Of a stretch of DNA of 64,000 nt, positions 48,881-63,800 are shown one piece after another (the first letter of the stretch is position 1; each line of letters begins with the position of its first letter). The position numbers and the translations under genes are program-made. The DNA is from Vanilla planifolia. Taxonomy: Eukaryota > Streptophyta > Magnoliopsida > Asparagales > Orchidaceae. The stretch covers positions 235,038 to 299,037 of the forward strand of contig JAIUJO010000300.1 of the NCBI GenBank assembly GCA_023846275.1, read 5' to 3'. The notes under the pieces are model-generated. The model was not told the DNA's origin and made no database searches. It worked only from the letters and a program-made list of their open reading frames with translations.

Positions 48881-51800
48881 ACTTAGCATTATTTCTCCTC
48901 TTCTATCATCTTTTTACAACTTTGATTTTATTATATTAGATTACTTTACTTAGCCTTTTTTAGTTTTAATATATATTTATTTAATAATAAAATAATAATT
49001 TAAACATTTTTATTTTTCTTTAATTATGTCATTCATTAAAAATTCAAACTCGAATCAATCTAGAAAAACATAAAGTCGTTCAACTCATTTCAATGAGCTC
49101 TATAAAATTAAATATTTATTTTTAACTTTATAGTATTTAATTATAAAATTTTGGAATGCTTTATAAGTCAATTTAATTTATACATGATTTGATGATGAAG
49201 GATGTTACAACTGTTGTCCTAAATCTTGGAATGTAATTTTATTATATAAATTATTTCATTTATTTCAATTTTTTATTTTACTTTTGTTACATTACGTTCA
49301 TTCAATTTATTTCACTTCATCATTATTATATATTTCTTATAGTTAAAATATGAATATATTGTTATTTGCAAATTCACACTAATTCCAAATGAGGTTCAAT
49401 CAATACATAACAAACATCATTGGACTAGCCTCGATGTTTCCTAATAAAATGTTTTTTAAATTTATCTCATTTTACTTTTAAAATATATTTACTTAATATT
49501 AAAATAATAATTTCTGATTCTTCATTCCTATTTATTTAGTAATTTGTAATGATTTGAATGAAGGCTCTATCATGATGAAATAAATATTATTTGACTTGCC
49601 TCATGAGCACTATTCAATTAGTATTAGCTTTTCAATTTTTAAGGTATTTTGTTTAAGAATTTATATGCCTAACTAGACATTTTGATTCATACCTAACTTG
49701 ATGTTCATTGATGTTATGCTCAATCTCCCTAGTACCATGGAATAAATCTTTTGTGTGTAATTTATATAATTTCATAAATTGTTTTTGCTTTTATTGTATT
49801 ACTATGTAACTAAAAAGATTGCATCGCGTGTGTCTACAACGCTTAAATTTTATTATATTTAATTTGATTTATTTTATGTCAATTTATTTCAAAAATATAT
49901 TTTCTTAATATTATAATAATATTTCATTTTTATAATTTGTTTTGGTAATTAAGAGTAATTCCAAATGAAATCTGATCGAGATTAAATCGAAGTCAACAGA
50001 GCTGACTCCATTGTGTTTATCAAATTAAATAATCTTTTTAACTTTTTAAATATTTTATTAAAATTTTGGAATGCTTTACAAGGCATTTCAACGCACACTT
50101 ATCTTTATAATCAGATTTGTCAAAGTATATTGGTTTAGTATCTTAGAATACAACTTTCATGTATAATTTATCTTAATTTCTAAAATTTTTTACTTTGATT
50201 TAGTTATATTAATATTTAAATTTGGATCTCATATCACATCAACTTTCACATCTCTTTAATTTTCATGTTTTAAATTGCTTATATTTATCTCATTTCAACC
50301 TTAATTTATATTTTCTTAATGTAAAAAAAATTATTTCTTAATATTTATTCTTATCAAACTTAGTAATTCATAATAATTCACTTTAAGATTAGTCCAATAA
50401 AAAACAAATGTCATTGGACTCCTCTCATTGTGTTGTATCCAATTAAATATTTTTTTAATTTTTAAATATTTTTTTTGGATTTTTTCTTTTTTATGGTGTA
50501 TAATATTTTCACATGATTTAATAATCAAAATGGTTACACTTGATCACATTCATCTCTTAAAATGCAACTATTACTTTCAATTTATCTTGTTTATTCAACT
50601 TTTTCGCTTTGAATTAGTTATATTATTATGGAGGACTAGTTCTACTCTCTTATGCCTTTTAAATTGTTTTCATTTGTTGAGCAATCATGTTACAAATAAT
50701 ATCCATAGCATTTTTTAAAGCAAATTCTTAGTACAATCTATCTCATCCCTTCAACTACTTTACATACATTTGATTATATGAATATGGAACACTAAAACCT
50801 TCACTCATATCACCAATACATCACCTTGATTTAATTATAATATTTTTTAGCTTATTTCATTTAGCTTTAACACATGGTTACATAATATTAAAATTATTTC
50901 ATAATAATCATGCTTATTTATTTTTTTATTTAGTAGTAATTCCAAATGAGGTTTAATCCAAGAGAAAAGTATTACTTGAATCATATAAAATAGTTCTATC
51001 CAATTATATAACTATTTTTATATTTTTTTAAATATTTAGTTTTTTAGGGTTTAGGTAGAATTTCCAACATAGTTTGATTTTTACTTCATTTTGGTACATC
51101 TTATTTTATTTATATTGTTATGACACCAAGATCTCCTCTTTAGTGATCATTATATCACTTGATTTAATCGTATTATACTTTCTACTTTATCTCATTTTAG
51201 CAATAGCTTATTTTTATTGAATATTAAAATAATATTTTTTATTATATGGCCATATTTTGTTTAGCAATTCATAGTGATTTCAAATGAAGTTTGATCGAGG
51301 TAAAAGAAATGTCATTAGAATAGTCTTAATGAACTCTAAAAAGTTCATTTTTAATTTTTTATTATTTAAATAAATTTTTCGATTTTTTAATGCTTAATGG
51401 AACATTCTAATTCATTTTTAATTTGATGATAATGTAGTTATGTTCAATCTCCTTACTATATTGGAATGAAACTTTCCTATACAATTTATCTCATACATTG
51501 AAATGTTTTTTAATTTTTTTGTATTACTATGAAACTAAAAATCACTTTTCATATGACTTTTAAAATTTTTGAGTTGCTTATATTACATTTCTTCAATATA
51601 TCTTATGTTAACTTTAATATATATATTCTTAAAGTTAAATAAATTATTTTTTTTCTAAGGTTATTAGGTTTTATGATCTACAATATTCTAAACAAGGTCT
51701 TATGGAGATGAAGACAATGCATTAGACACATCTCAATGAGCTCGGTCAGATTAAACATTAATTTTTAAAAGTTCAAATGTTTATTTTCTATGGTTTTTCA

Positions 51801-54800
51801 TGTTTTGCGACACATTCTAATTTCAAATTTGACAATGTTGTTATGCTCAATCTCCTTAGTATCTTTGTAATGCAAATTTCTTGTATAATTTACCTCATTT
51901 ATGTAAATGTTTTACTTTTATTCTGTTATATTACTACGATAATGAAATTCTCCACTTGCGCGACATAAATATCACTTCAATATCTTTATATTACATTTAT
52001 TCAATTTATCTAATTTTAGGTTTTAAAAATATCTACTTGAAATTATAACAATTATTTATGTTCTTTATATTCATAATTCGTAATAAGTCCAAACGATGCT
52101 TGATCGAGACAAACGAAATGTCGCTGGACTCGTCATGACAAGTTCTATCAAATTAAAAAAATCTTTTTAGATTTATAAATTTTTAATTTCTTATAATTTT
52201 CAATTATTCACGAGACATTTTGATTAACACCTTATACTAAATAAATTAGCACTCGATTTATCTCATTTCTACAAAATTTTTCTTTTAGTTGGATATATTG
52301 ATATGTAATTCTAAATTCGTTATTGTGTGACATTTGCATTGCATTGATTTGGTTACATTGCATTGTTTCAATTTTTATTGGTTTACCATCAAAATTTTTT
52401 TTTGTTATAATAAATTAATAATTTATCACTTTGTATACTTATTTATTTTATTGATTTGCTATAATTACATACGAGGTATGATCTCTGGAAAACAAATGTC
52501 ATTAGACTCTTCTAAATGAGCTCAATCTAATTTAATATTTATTTCTACATTTTGCACCTGACCTCCTTAGTTTCATGGAATGGAGCATTTTCATAAAATT
52601 TATTCTATTTCTTCAAATTTTTAATTTTGAATTTTAAAATTTATTACTTAATTCTAAATCTAATCTTGTGTGAGCTTTGCATCACTTTAAATTTATTATA
52701 TAAAATATCTTCAATTTATGCTTTTCATATTTAAAAAAATTATTTATATTTTAATTTTTTATGAAAATTTAATTACTTATATAATTTCTTCAAATATTTA
52801 TCTCTTATTTTATTGAATAATTATTTAACTACAAACCTTCTCTTGTGTGACCATTTACATTGCTTTGATTTAGTAATATAACATTTCATCTTTTTATCGC
52901 ATTTCAATTTAATAATATAATTACTTAATATTAATATCATAAATTGTTATTATTTATGCACATATAATTTAACAATTCATAGTATTTCCAAATGAGGTCT
53001 AATTAAGATGAAACAAATATCGTTTAACTAATCCACATGACCACTATCCAATAAATAATTAATTTTTAATGTCATCAAATATTTTTTTTGGGGACCTTGG
53101 CATGCTTATTGAGACGTTTCAATTTGTACTTGATTTTGATATTTTATAATGCAAGTTTAAATAGCCTTTTGAGTCACCCTTACATCACCTTAATTTTATT
53201 TAAATACATTTCTTCAATTTATCTAAACTCAACTTTAATATTTCTTTTATTAAAATTAATGTAAAAATCTATTACAATTTGTGCTTATTTGCTTCGGTAT
53301 ATTACAATAATTAGAAACAATGACCAATCGAGGTGTAATCAATGTTTCTTGATGAGATTAATAAAATTGAACATTGTTGAGAGAACAATCAATTTAAATA
53401 TTAATTTTTATATTATTTTATATTTTTTTAAGGATATTGCATGCTTTACTCATCTATTTGATTAGTACCTAATTTGGCAATCATGGCTATTATGCTTAAT
53501 ATACTTACTATCTTATAATTCAATTTTCTAGAACAATTTAAGTCATTCATTCAATTTTGTGCTTTGATTTTGATATATTACTATGTTGCTCTAAATCTTT
53601 ATTCAAGAGATTTTTACATTAGTTTTATTTGGTTATCTTGCATTATTTTAATTTGTATAATTGCTTCATTCATGCATATTTGATTAACATTAAAATAACA
53701 ATGTACTATTATTTTTTATTATTTACTTTACAATTTAATGTAATTCCAAATGAGCTCCATTCAGGATTAAGTAAACATAAATGGACTTATCCTAATGGGC
53801 TTTAGCCAGCTAAATATTTATTTTTATAAATTAAAATCTTTTACTTTTCATGGTTTTTGGATGTGTTACATGACATTTCAAATTGCGTATGATTTGTTAA
53901 TTGTTGATGTTACAATCGATCACTTTTATATCTTTCATGTAAATTTCATATAAACATTATCTTATTACTTTTAATAAGTTTTCTTTCATTTACTTTTCTT
54001 ACTATGAATCTTTAATTCACCTCTAACTTTATGTTGCTTTTATTTAGATAGATTACATTGTTTCAAATCATTCCATTTTAGTTTTAACATAAAATAACTT
54101 AGTATTGAAAAATTATTATGTTAATATTTATGCTTATTTACCTTTCTGATTAGTTATAATTAGAACCACGATTAGATCAAGATGCAACAATGTCGCTGGA
54201 CTCATGTGTAGGAGCTGTAAGTTTTGATATATTTTTTTCTAGAAAAGTATTTCAACACTATTTAAAAACTTTAGATATTATGCATTATCTTATTATTTTA
54301 GAAACCAATACTCTCATCAATGTAGCCTCATTTTTATAAATATTTTGCTTTAATTTTGTTATATTTCAATGAAACTCTAATTTCATTTTCTTGTAAACAA
54401 TAAATCGTAATAATTTTATAATATTATAATATTTTCATTTATTTTATTTTAGATTTAATATATATTAACATAACATTAAAATAATAACTTATCATGATTT
54501 ATTCCAATATACTGTTTCTAATTCATAGAAATTCCAAAGAAGGTCATGTGGTGTACAAAAAATGTCATTGTACTAGTGCCAAAGTTCTTTATTAAATTAA
54601 GTATTCATTGTTTAAAATATTTCTTTTCTATAGTTTTTTGCATTCTTATGAGACGTTTTGGCCCATACCTAATTTAACATTGAAGAATGTTAAAAAATAT
54701 CTCTTTAGTATCTTTAAAGGCAACTTTTTAGCATAGTTTATCTCTTTTGATTAATTTTTTTTGCTTCACATATTTATCCTTTATATTGATTTCACTTTTT

Positions 54801-57800
54801 TATGTTTCATTAATACAATCTATCTCATTTTTCCTTTAATATATTTTTGATTTTATTGAAATGACAATTAATTTTTATTTATTCTTATTTACTTTGGTAA
54901 TTTGGAAAAGTTTGAAATGTGGTGTGACAAAGATGAAAACATTTCATTGCAATTTTTTTGATTTGTTTTATAAAAAACAATAATCATTTTTATATTTTTA
55001 AATATCTAAATTGTTTGGCAAACTTTACAAAATATTTTGATTCTTAGTTGATTGAATTTTTGAGGATGCTACACTTCAGCTTTTTAGTATCTCGGAATGC
55101 CACTTTCAAATATAATTAATCTCATTTTTTCAATTTTTTTGGTTGAACTTTTGTATTACTAACTATATATGTCCTCACATTTGAACTCTAAATTGTTTTC
55201 ATGTGGTCATATTATATTGCATTAATTTATCTCAAAAAAGGTTTATTGAGATGTAATAAACCTTTTGAGCAAGTCTCGATGAGCACTTTTCATTCAGGTT
55301 TTCATGCTTCATATTTTTCAATATTTTATTTTCTATAATTTTTGTAGGTTTTATATGACATTTTGAGTCATAGCTTATTTTATGATAGCGTAAGTTGCAC
55401 TTGAACTTCATAGTCTCTTTTAAGGCAACCTTGTTGTATAATTTATCAAGTTTCTTAATTTTTTTAGTTATGTTACTATGAAACTTTAATTCTTCTCTTA
55501 GGTGACATTTACATCATATTTATTTTGTCAAGTTACATTTCTTTGACTCATATAATTTTCGTTTTACTATATATTTAATTAAAATTAAATAATTTTTTTC
55601 TTATTATTTTATTCTTTTATTTAATAATTATTATTTCTATAATTTTAAATATTTTATTTTCTAGGTTTCTCGCATCCTCTATGTTGAATTAAAATGCACA
55701 CCAGATTTAACCATTGAGGATGCTACCCTCAATCTCCTTAGTATAATGGAGTGCAATGTTCGTACGTAATTCATCACAATCATCGATCTTTTTCTTTTAG
55801 ATTTGTTGATATTTTGTTGAAACTCTAATTATCCACTTATTTGACCTTAACATTGCGTTGATTTTGTTATATTATGTTGCTATAGTTTGTCTTATACAAA
55901 CTTTATTATATTTTTTTATTCATATAAAAATAATAATTTATTATTATTTATTTTTGTTCAATTTGGGAATTAATGTTAATTCTAAATAAGGAACAATTTC
56001 GATGAAATAAACATTATTAGACTAGTATGAGTTAGCTTTATCTATTAAAATTTTAATTTTTATGTTATTTGATATTTTTTGTTTTATAGTTTTGGAATGC
56101 TATACTAATTACATGATTCATACCTAATTGGAAGATTGAGGCGCTTGGAATTAACCTCTTTAGTATTTTGGAATCCATCTTTCCCAAATAATATATATCT
56201 TTTCTTTGAATGTTTCACTTTGATTGTTTTGGGTGATAATGTAAGTCAAAATTTTCTCATTTATGACCCTTATATCAACTTGAATTTGTTTAACTACATT
56301 ACATAAATTTGTCCCATTTTAGGCTCAGTAAATATAAGAATCATCTCAACTTGAGTTTAATGTTTATTTTCTTAGTGATAAAATAGTATTTATTAATGTT
56401 TTTGTAGATTTACTTTGTTAGGTAATAGTACTTCCAAATGAGGTCTAATCAAGATGAAATAAACATTGTTCTACTCATCTTAATAAGCACTATCCGATTA
56501 AATATTAATTTTTTTTTATTTCTTTGAGTTTTTTTACTTTTTTGTCATTCGTTATGAGAGATTTAGTTTCAAAATTGATTTGAAAAGAGTGTTCATTTCA
56601 CATGATCATGACAGTATCTTGGAATTTAACTTTATCATAAAATTTATCTTTTTTCTTAAATTATTTTTTCTTTATATTGTTATATAACTATGAAACTCTA
56701 ATTCACTTTGTGTTTGACATTTGCATCTATTTAATTTGGCTTTCTTATATTTCTTGAATTTACCTAATTTTAATTTGAATACATTTTTACTTAATATTGA
56801 AAAAAGCATTTGCTATTATTTATACTTAATATTATAATTTGTAAAAATTTTAAGATATATTCAAATCTGGATGTAAAATATGTTTTTGCACATATATTGA
56901 TTAGCTCTAACAAATTAAATTGTCATTTTTATACTTTTAAATATTTGAGTCTTAACATTTGGTAGACATCATTAGGCTTTTTTATTCATGTCAAATTTAA
57001 TGAGAAAAGATACTACATTATTTGTTCTTAGAAAATGAAAATGCAAGTTTATTATATAGTTGATCTTTTTTTACAATGTTTTAACTTTGAATTGGTTTTA
57101 TTATTCTAAAATTCTAAATACCCTCTAGTGTGACATTTAAATTGCTTTGAATTGGTCATGTTATATTGCTTCAATTTATGTTATTTAAACTTTTATGGTA
57201 GTGTTAAAATTATATTTTATTACTCATTTTTCTTATTAAATTTAATAATTTTTTGTAATTTCAAAGGTATTTTCATTGATGTGACAAACAACATTGAACT
57301 TGTTTTCATGAGTGCAATCTCATTAAATGTTCATTTTTTAAGTATTGTTTTCTAAATTTTGTGCATTCTTTTAGTGGCATTTCATTTTTTTACATTATTT
57401 TACTACAAAGGATTTTTCACTTGAACTTTTTAGTCCCTTTGAATGCATGTTTCATATAGAATATAGAATATTTCTTCCAAATCTTTGCTTTATTTTGTCA
57501 TGTTACTATTAAATATTAGTTATTGTCCATGTGACCGTTGGAATAAATTAATTTTGTCACTTTACGATACTATATGTTTTCCTATTTTTGCTTTAATATG
57601 TGTATTATTAAGATTAAAACTAAATTTTTTATTATGTTTCCATTTTTTGTTTGGTAATTCTAAGTAATCTAAAATGATCTGATAATGACGAAACAAATGT
57701 CATTGGACACAACTTAATGACCTCAATCCATTTAAAAGTTTGTTTTTGTGATTTTAAATATTTTTTTATGGTTCTACAATGCTTAACATGATATTTTGAT

Positions 57801-60800
57801 TTATATTTGATTTGATAATAGATGATGTTACACTCCATCTCCTTAGTCTATTGGTATATACTTTTCCATATAATCTCCCATTTATTTAAAATTCTAACTT
57901 TGATTTAGGTATTTTACCATGAATGTCTAATTTAGCATATGTGAAATATTTAAATTACATTTATTTTTTTATATTATATAGTGTTAATTTATCTTTTATT
58001 ATACTTATTATATTTTTCCTTGATATAAAATCATAATTTATTAACTTTTATACCTTTTTACTTAGGTAATTAACTACATTTGCAAATGAGATATGATCAA
58101 GTTTAAAACAAATGTCTTTGAATATGTGCCAATAAGCTCTCTCAAATAAGATATTAACTTTAATATATTAAATATCTTAGTTTCCAAGGTTTTCTCTCAT
58201 TTCACCAACCATTTCAATTTGTGCGTTATTTCAAAATTGTGGGTATTGTGCTCCACCTCCATATAGTATTTTAACACAAATTTTCAACATAATTTGTTAT
58301 TTCTTAAACATTTTTACTCTGATTTGTTAGTAACTCTTAATCTCTTGATGTGATTCATTTACATCACTTTGATTCAATTATATGACAATAGTTTAAAGTT
58401 TCTCATTTTAGTTTTAATAAATATTAAATTGATTTTTAAATCTTAATTTATTTATTTTTTATTTTCTTTTAGAATTTGTAATAATTTCGAAGGTGGCCCT
58501 CTCGAGATGAAATAAATATTGTTGGTCCCATCTCAAAGAACTCTATCCAATAATAACTCTTTTTATATTTTTAAATATTTTAATTTCTATGGTTTTGGCA
58601 TGCTTTATGAGAAATTTAAATTCATAATTACTTTAGAGATCAAGGATGCTATGTACAATTTTTCTCATTTTAATTCTTCTCAACCTTGAGATTTATAATG
58701 CTTTAGTTTATTTAATTATTTTACTTGAATTTATCGTATTTTAACATTGAAAAGTTTCAAATTTGTACTAAAATTGTTCTTTTCTTTTATTTGAACCTAT
58801 TTACTTCAATAATTCGTAGAAATTCTAAATGTGCTATAATGGAGGCAAAAAATCATAGTTGAACTTATCTTAAGGAATGCTATCTAATTAAATATTCATC
58901 CTTATATTTTTTAAATATTTCATCTTATGTTTTTTATACAATTTATGAGCTATTTAATTCATATCTAACTTCAATATCAAGGATGTTATACTCGTTCTCC
59001 TAACTATGTTGAAATGGATCATTCTTGTATAATTGATCTCATTTGTTTAATTTGTTTACTTTGATTTCGTTCTATTATTATGAAATGCTAAATCCCAAAT
59101 CTTTTGGCACACATTGATTTATATGTAATACATTACATTAAGTTTTTGAGTTTTAATATTTACTTTTGCAATGCAAAAATAATAATTAATAATCCTTTAT
59201 GCTTTTTTATTTGGATAATTTGTAGTAATTCCAAATGTAGTCTAATCAAAATGAAACAAACATCATTGGACTCATTCAGATGAGCTTAATCCAAATAAAT
59301 ATTCAATTATGTATTTCTTAATTTTTTTTTCTAATCCTTTGGCATGCTTTATGAGATACTTTGTTTTATAAATGATCTATTAATCAAGGATAATGCGTAT
59401 GATCTCCTTATTATCTTAAAATTCAACTTTTTATTAAAATTAATCTCATTTCTTCAAAATGTTTTTCTTTGGATTGGTTATATTCAAATTATACTCTAAT
59501 ACTCCCCTCTTATGATTGTTACATTATCTTAGTTTTCCATCACTAAATTGTTTCAATTTTTATAGTTTCAATTTTAAAACTTTTTTACTTTAATATTAAA
59601 ATAATAATTTATAATTATTTGAGGTTATTGATTTTTGTAATTCATAGAAATTTCAATTTGGGTACGTTGAAGATGCAAAAAAGAATCCTTGGGTTTTATC
59701 TCAATGAGATCTATCAAATTAAAAAAAAACCATTTTTATGTTTATGAATTTCTATCCAATTATTTTGGCACACTTCACCAGATATTTTTATTCGTTCCTT
59801 TTTTAAGGATGTGGATGTGATGCTATATCTTCTTTGTATCTTTGAATCCATCTTTACCACATAATATATCTCATTTCTAAAAATGTTTCATTTTCAATAA
59901 GTTATACGACTGTGTAACTATAGATCTCCTATGGTGTGACAATTAATTTGCTTAGATTTTGTCAAATTATTATACTTTAGTTTACCTTATTTCAGTTCAA
60001 CTTCAATATATATTTTCTCAGTAAAAAATTATATTTTTATATTTTTTTTTTATTTTCGTATTTGATTATACATTTAAATGAGTTCTAGTCTAAGAAAAAT
60101 GAAAAAATATGTTCATTTTTTATAGTTTTTAAATATTTTATTTTATGGAGCTTTAACATGTTTTACTTGGTATTTCAATTGGAACCCTTATTTATGACCA
60201 CGGATGTTAAACTAAAACTTCTTGGTATCTTGGAATGCAACATTCCCTTATAATCTTACAACTTTCTTCAAATTGTTTGTAAATATTTAGTTATATTTTT
60301 ATGAAACACTCATTTTTACCTCTTTTGACCATTACATCACATTGATTTGTCCTTATTACATTGCTTTAATTTATCATATTTTAACTTTAATATAGATTTT
60401 CTTTCTATAAAAATTATTATTTTCTTATTATTTTTACATTTTTACTCCTAGAAATCTTAGTAAATACAAACGAGATCTAATTAAGAAGAAACAAACATAA
60501 TCAAAATCATTTTCATGATCCCAAAAAATTTAAATATTTACTTTTATTATTTCAAATGTGTTATTTAAGGATAGTGGCACACTTTATGTAATTTTTTCAT
60601 TCCTACCTAATTTGATGACCTATGATGTTACACACGATCTTTATAGTATCTTTGAATGCAACTCTTCCATATAATTTATTAAATTTGTTAATCCTCTTCA
60701 ATTAGATTTAGTTATGTTGCTTCCCTAAAATTTAACTCATAATAGCTTTATTTTATTTTTCCTTAACAAAAAATGGTAATTTATTACTATTATTACTCGT

Positions 60801-63800
60801 TTTATTTGACGATTCATAGTAAATCCATAACAATTTTGATTGGCTTCAAACAAATATCATTACACTCTACTTGACAAGATCTGTCTAATTAAATCTTAAC
60901 TCTTATATTAATAAATGTTGTTTCTAGGATTTTGGCACATTATTAATTCATTTTTTTTATAATAGATTTTATGATCCAAGACGTCATCCTCGGTCTCCAT
61001 AGTATCTTATAATTAAACTTTCTTATATAATTTCTCCTCTTTCTTCATAGTTTTTTTTGATGTTATCATATTACTATAATGCTTTTAATCTCCTGTTATG
61101 GGACCTATAGATGACTTTTATCTGGATATTTAGCATTGCTCCAATTTATGTCAATTATACCTTAATATGTGTTTGTTTAATTTCAAGATAATAATTTATT
61201 AGTATTTATAATTATTAATTTTATAAATTCTTATCAAATCCAAATAAGTTTAGATCAAGAGAAAATAAATATAGTTATAGTAATCATGAGGAGCTTTATC
61301 CATTAAAATATTTACTTTTCATATTTTCAAATATTTTTTCCTTAAGATTTTGGCATAATTAATGATACATTTTAATTCATATCTAATTTAATGATTAATG
61401 GTGGTGCACGTTATCTCCTTATTACTATGGAAATGAACTTGTAACATTTATCACATGTTTTCAAATTTTCTTAATATCGCTCAACCTTTACATTGCTTTA
61501 ATTTGGGTAATAGTATTTCTTTAATTTATCTCACTTTAGATTCAATTTATATTCACAAATATTAAAATAATATTTTATTATTATTTATGTTTTTTTAAGT
61601 TTGATAAAAAATAGAAACTCCATGTGAGGTCTCATGGACGTGAAGAATATCATCGTTGGACTCATCTCAACGACTTATATAAATTAAATATATCATTTCA
61701 TAAAGTTTTGGCATTATATATGAGGTTTTTTAATTCATACCAGATTTAATAATCAAGAATAATGAACTCTGTTTCTATAGTACAGTTGAATACAATTTTG
61801 TCACATAATTTATCTTTTTTTTAATTTTCATAGTTTTTTGGCCTTTATAATTATGAAACTCAATATTTCTTATTGTTTAACCATTAATTCACTTTGATTT
61901 GGTTAAGTTATATTGCTTCAAGTTATCTAATTTTTGCTTTTAATTTTATTTAATTTATTTTAAAATAATAATAAAATCTTTTTATGTTCATTATTTTGGT
62001 AATTTGTAGCATTCCATATGATGTTTGATCGAGATTAAATATTGGTCAATGGCCTCATCTCAACGAGCTTAGTCTTAATAAATAATTGTTTTTATATTTT
62101 AATTTTTCAGATTTTGTTATTCTTTTGGAGATATTTTTATTTGTACAAAACATATTAATTTGGCATTTTAAGCGCTCTCCTCTTAGTTTATTGTAATTCA
62201 ACTTGGCCAAACAATTTGACTCATTTCTTGAAATGTTTTGCTTTTATTTGGTTATGTTACCATGATACTCTAATTCTTTTCATGTGTCCTTTACATTACT
62301 TTAATTTACCCTTATAATATTTCTTAATTTGTCTAATTTCTATTTTGATATTATTTTACATTATATTAAAATAATAATAAATTTACTTTTGTCTTATAAT
62401 TTGCTAGTTTGCAAAACTTTTTAATATGTCTTGGTGGTGATGAAAAAATTTGTACTCTTTTAGACTACTTCTATCAAATTATATAATCAATTGATATTTT
62501 TAAATATTTTTTATGAAATGGTTTAGCATAAGTTATGTGACATTTTAAATTATGAGGACAAGGATGCTAGGCTTTATCTCCTTGTACCATGCAATATAGC
62601 ATTCCAATGCATTCAATCTTATTTCTTAAAATGTTTCTCATTCAATTGGTTATAATACTTTGAAACTCCATATCTCTGTTCACATGTCCTTCAAATTAGA
62701 CTGATTTGGTCGTTTTACATTACTTCAATTTGTCTTATTTCTACTTTAATATCTATTTTAATAATACTAAAATAATATGTTATTTTTTTACTGTCTAATT
62801 TTGTAATTCACTATATTTTCGAATGAGGACTGATCGAAATGAAGCAAACAACGTTAAACTAGTCTTAATGAGCACAAAAAAATTAAATTTTTTTTGAAAT
62901 TTTTTTAAGTTTTTGATGCCTTGAGTGACGTTTTGATTTTTATTTTATTTTGCAATTAAGGATGATATTTTTAAACTTTTTACCATCATGGAGTGCCACA
63001 TTCTTAGACAATTTGTTGTATTTCTTGTAATGTTTCACTTTTTAATTTGTTTTGTTACTTTGAAAATCTAATTCTCTTCTCATTTGACCTTTACAATCCA
63101 TTAATTGACCTTATTAAATATTTTTGATTTATGTTATTTTAATTTCAATTTATATTTGTTTAATATTAAAGTAATAATATTTTATTATGCTGACTTTTTT
63201 TACTTTGTTAATTCTCAATAATTTCAAATGAGGTCTGATTTTTACAAGACAAACGCATTCAGATTTCCATGAGGTACCTGAAGACAATTAACAATTCTAT
63301 TATTTGAAATATTTTATTCTCTTGTGTTTTTGTGTGCTTTACATGGAATTTTGATATATACTTTTTTGATGATCGAGAATGTTACAAATGATTGCTTAGT
63401 ATCTTGGAATAAAACTTTCCCATTTAACTTATTTGATTTATTCAATGTTTTTAATTAGATTTGCCTACGTTACTATAAAACTCAAATTCCCCAATCATCT
63501 AACAATTTAATCATGTTGATTTAACTATATTTTGTTGCCTCATTTATGTCATTTTTCTCATTATTATTATTATTATTTATGTTTTCTAATTTTTTTAATT
63601 TTAACAACTCCAAAAAAAGTCTTATCAAGATTAAAATAACATTGTTGAACTCATTCTAAATGGCTCAATCAGATGTAATAGCAATTTTTTAAGATTTTTA
63701 AATATTATATTTTCTAACATTTTACCATGTCTTATAAGTCATTTTTACTAGTACATAACTTCATGGTTAAAGACATTATGCATAGTGTCCTCAATGTCTT

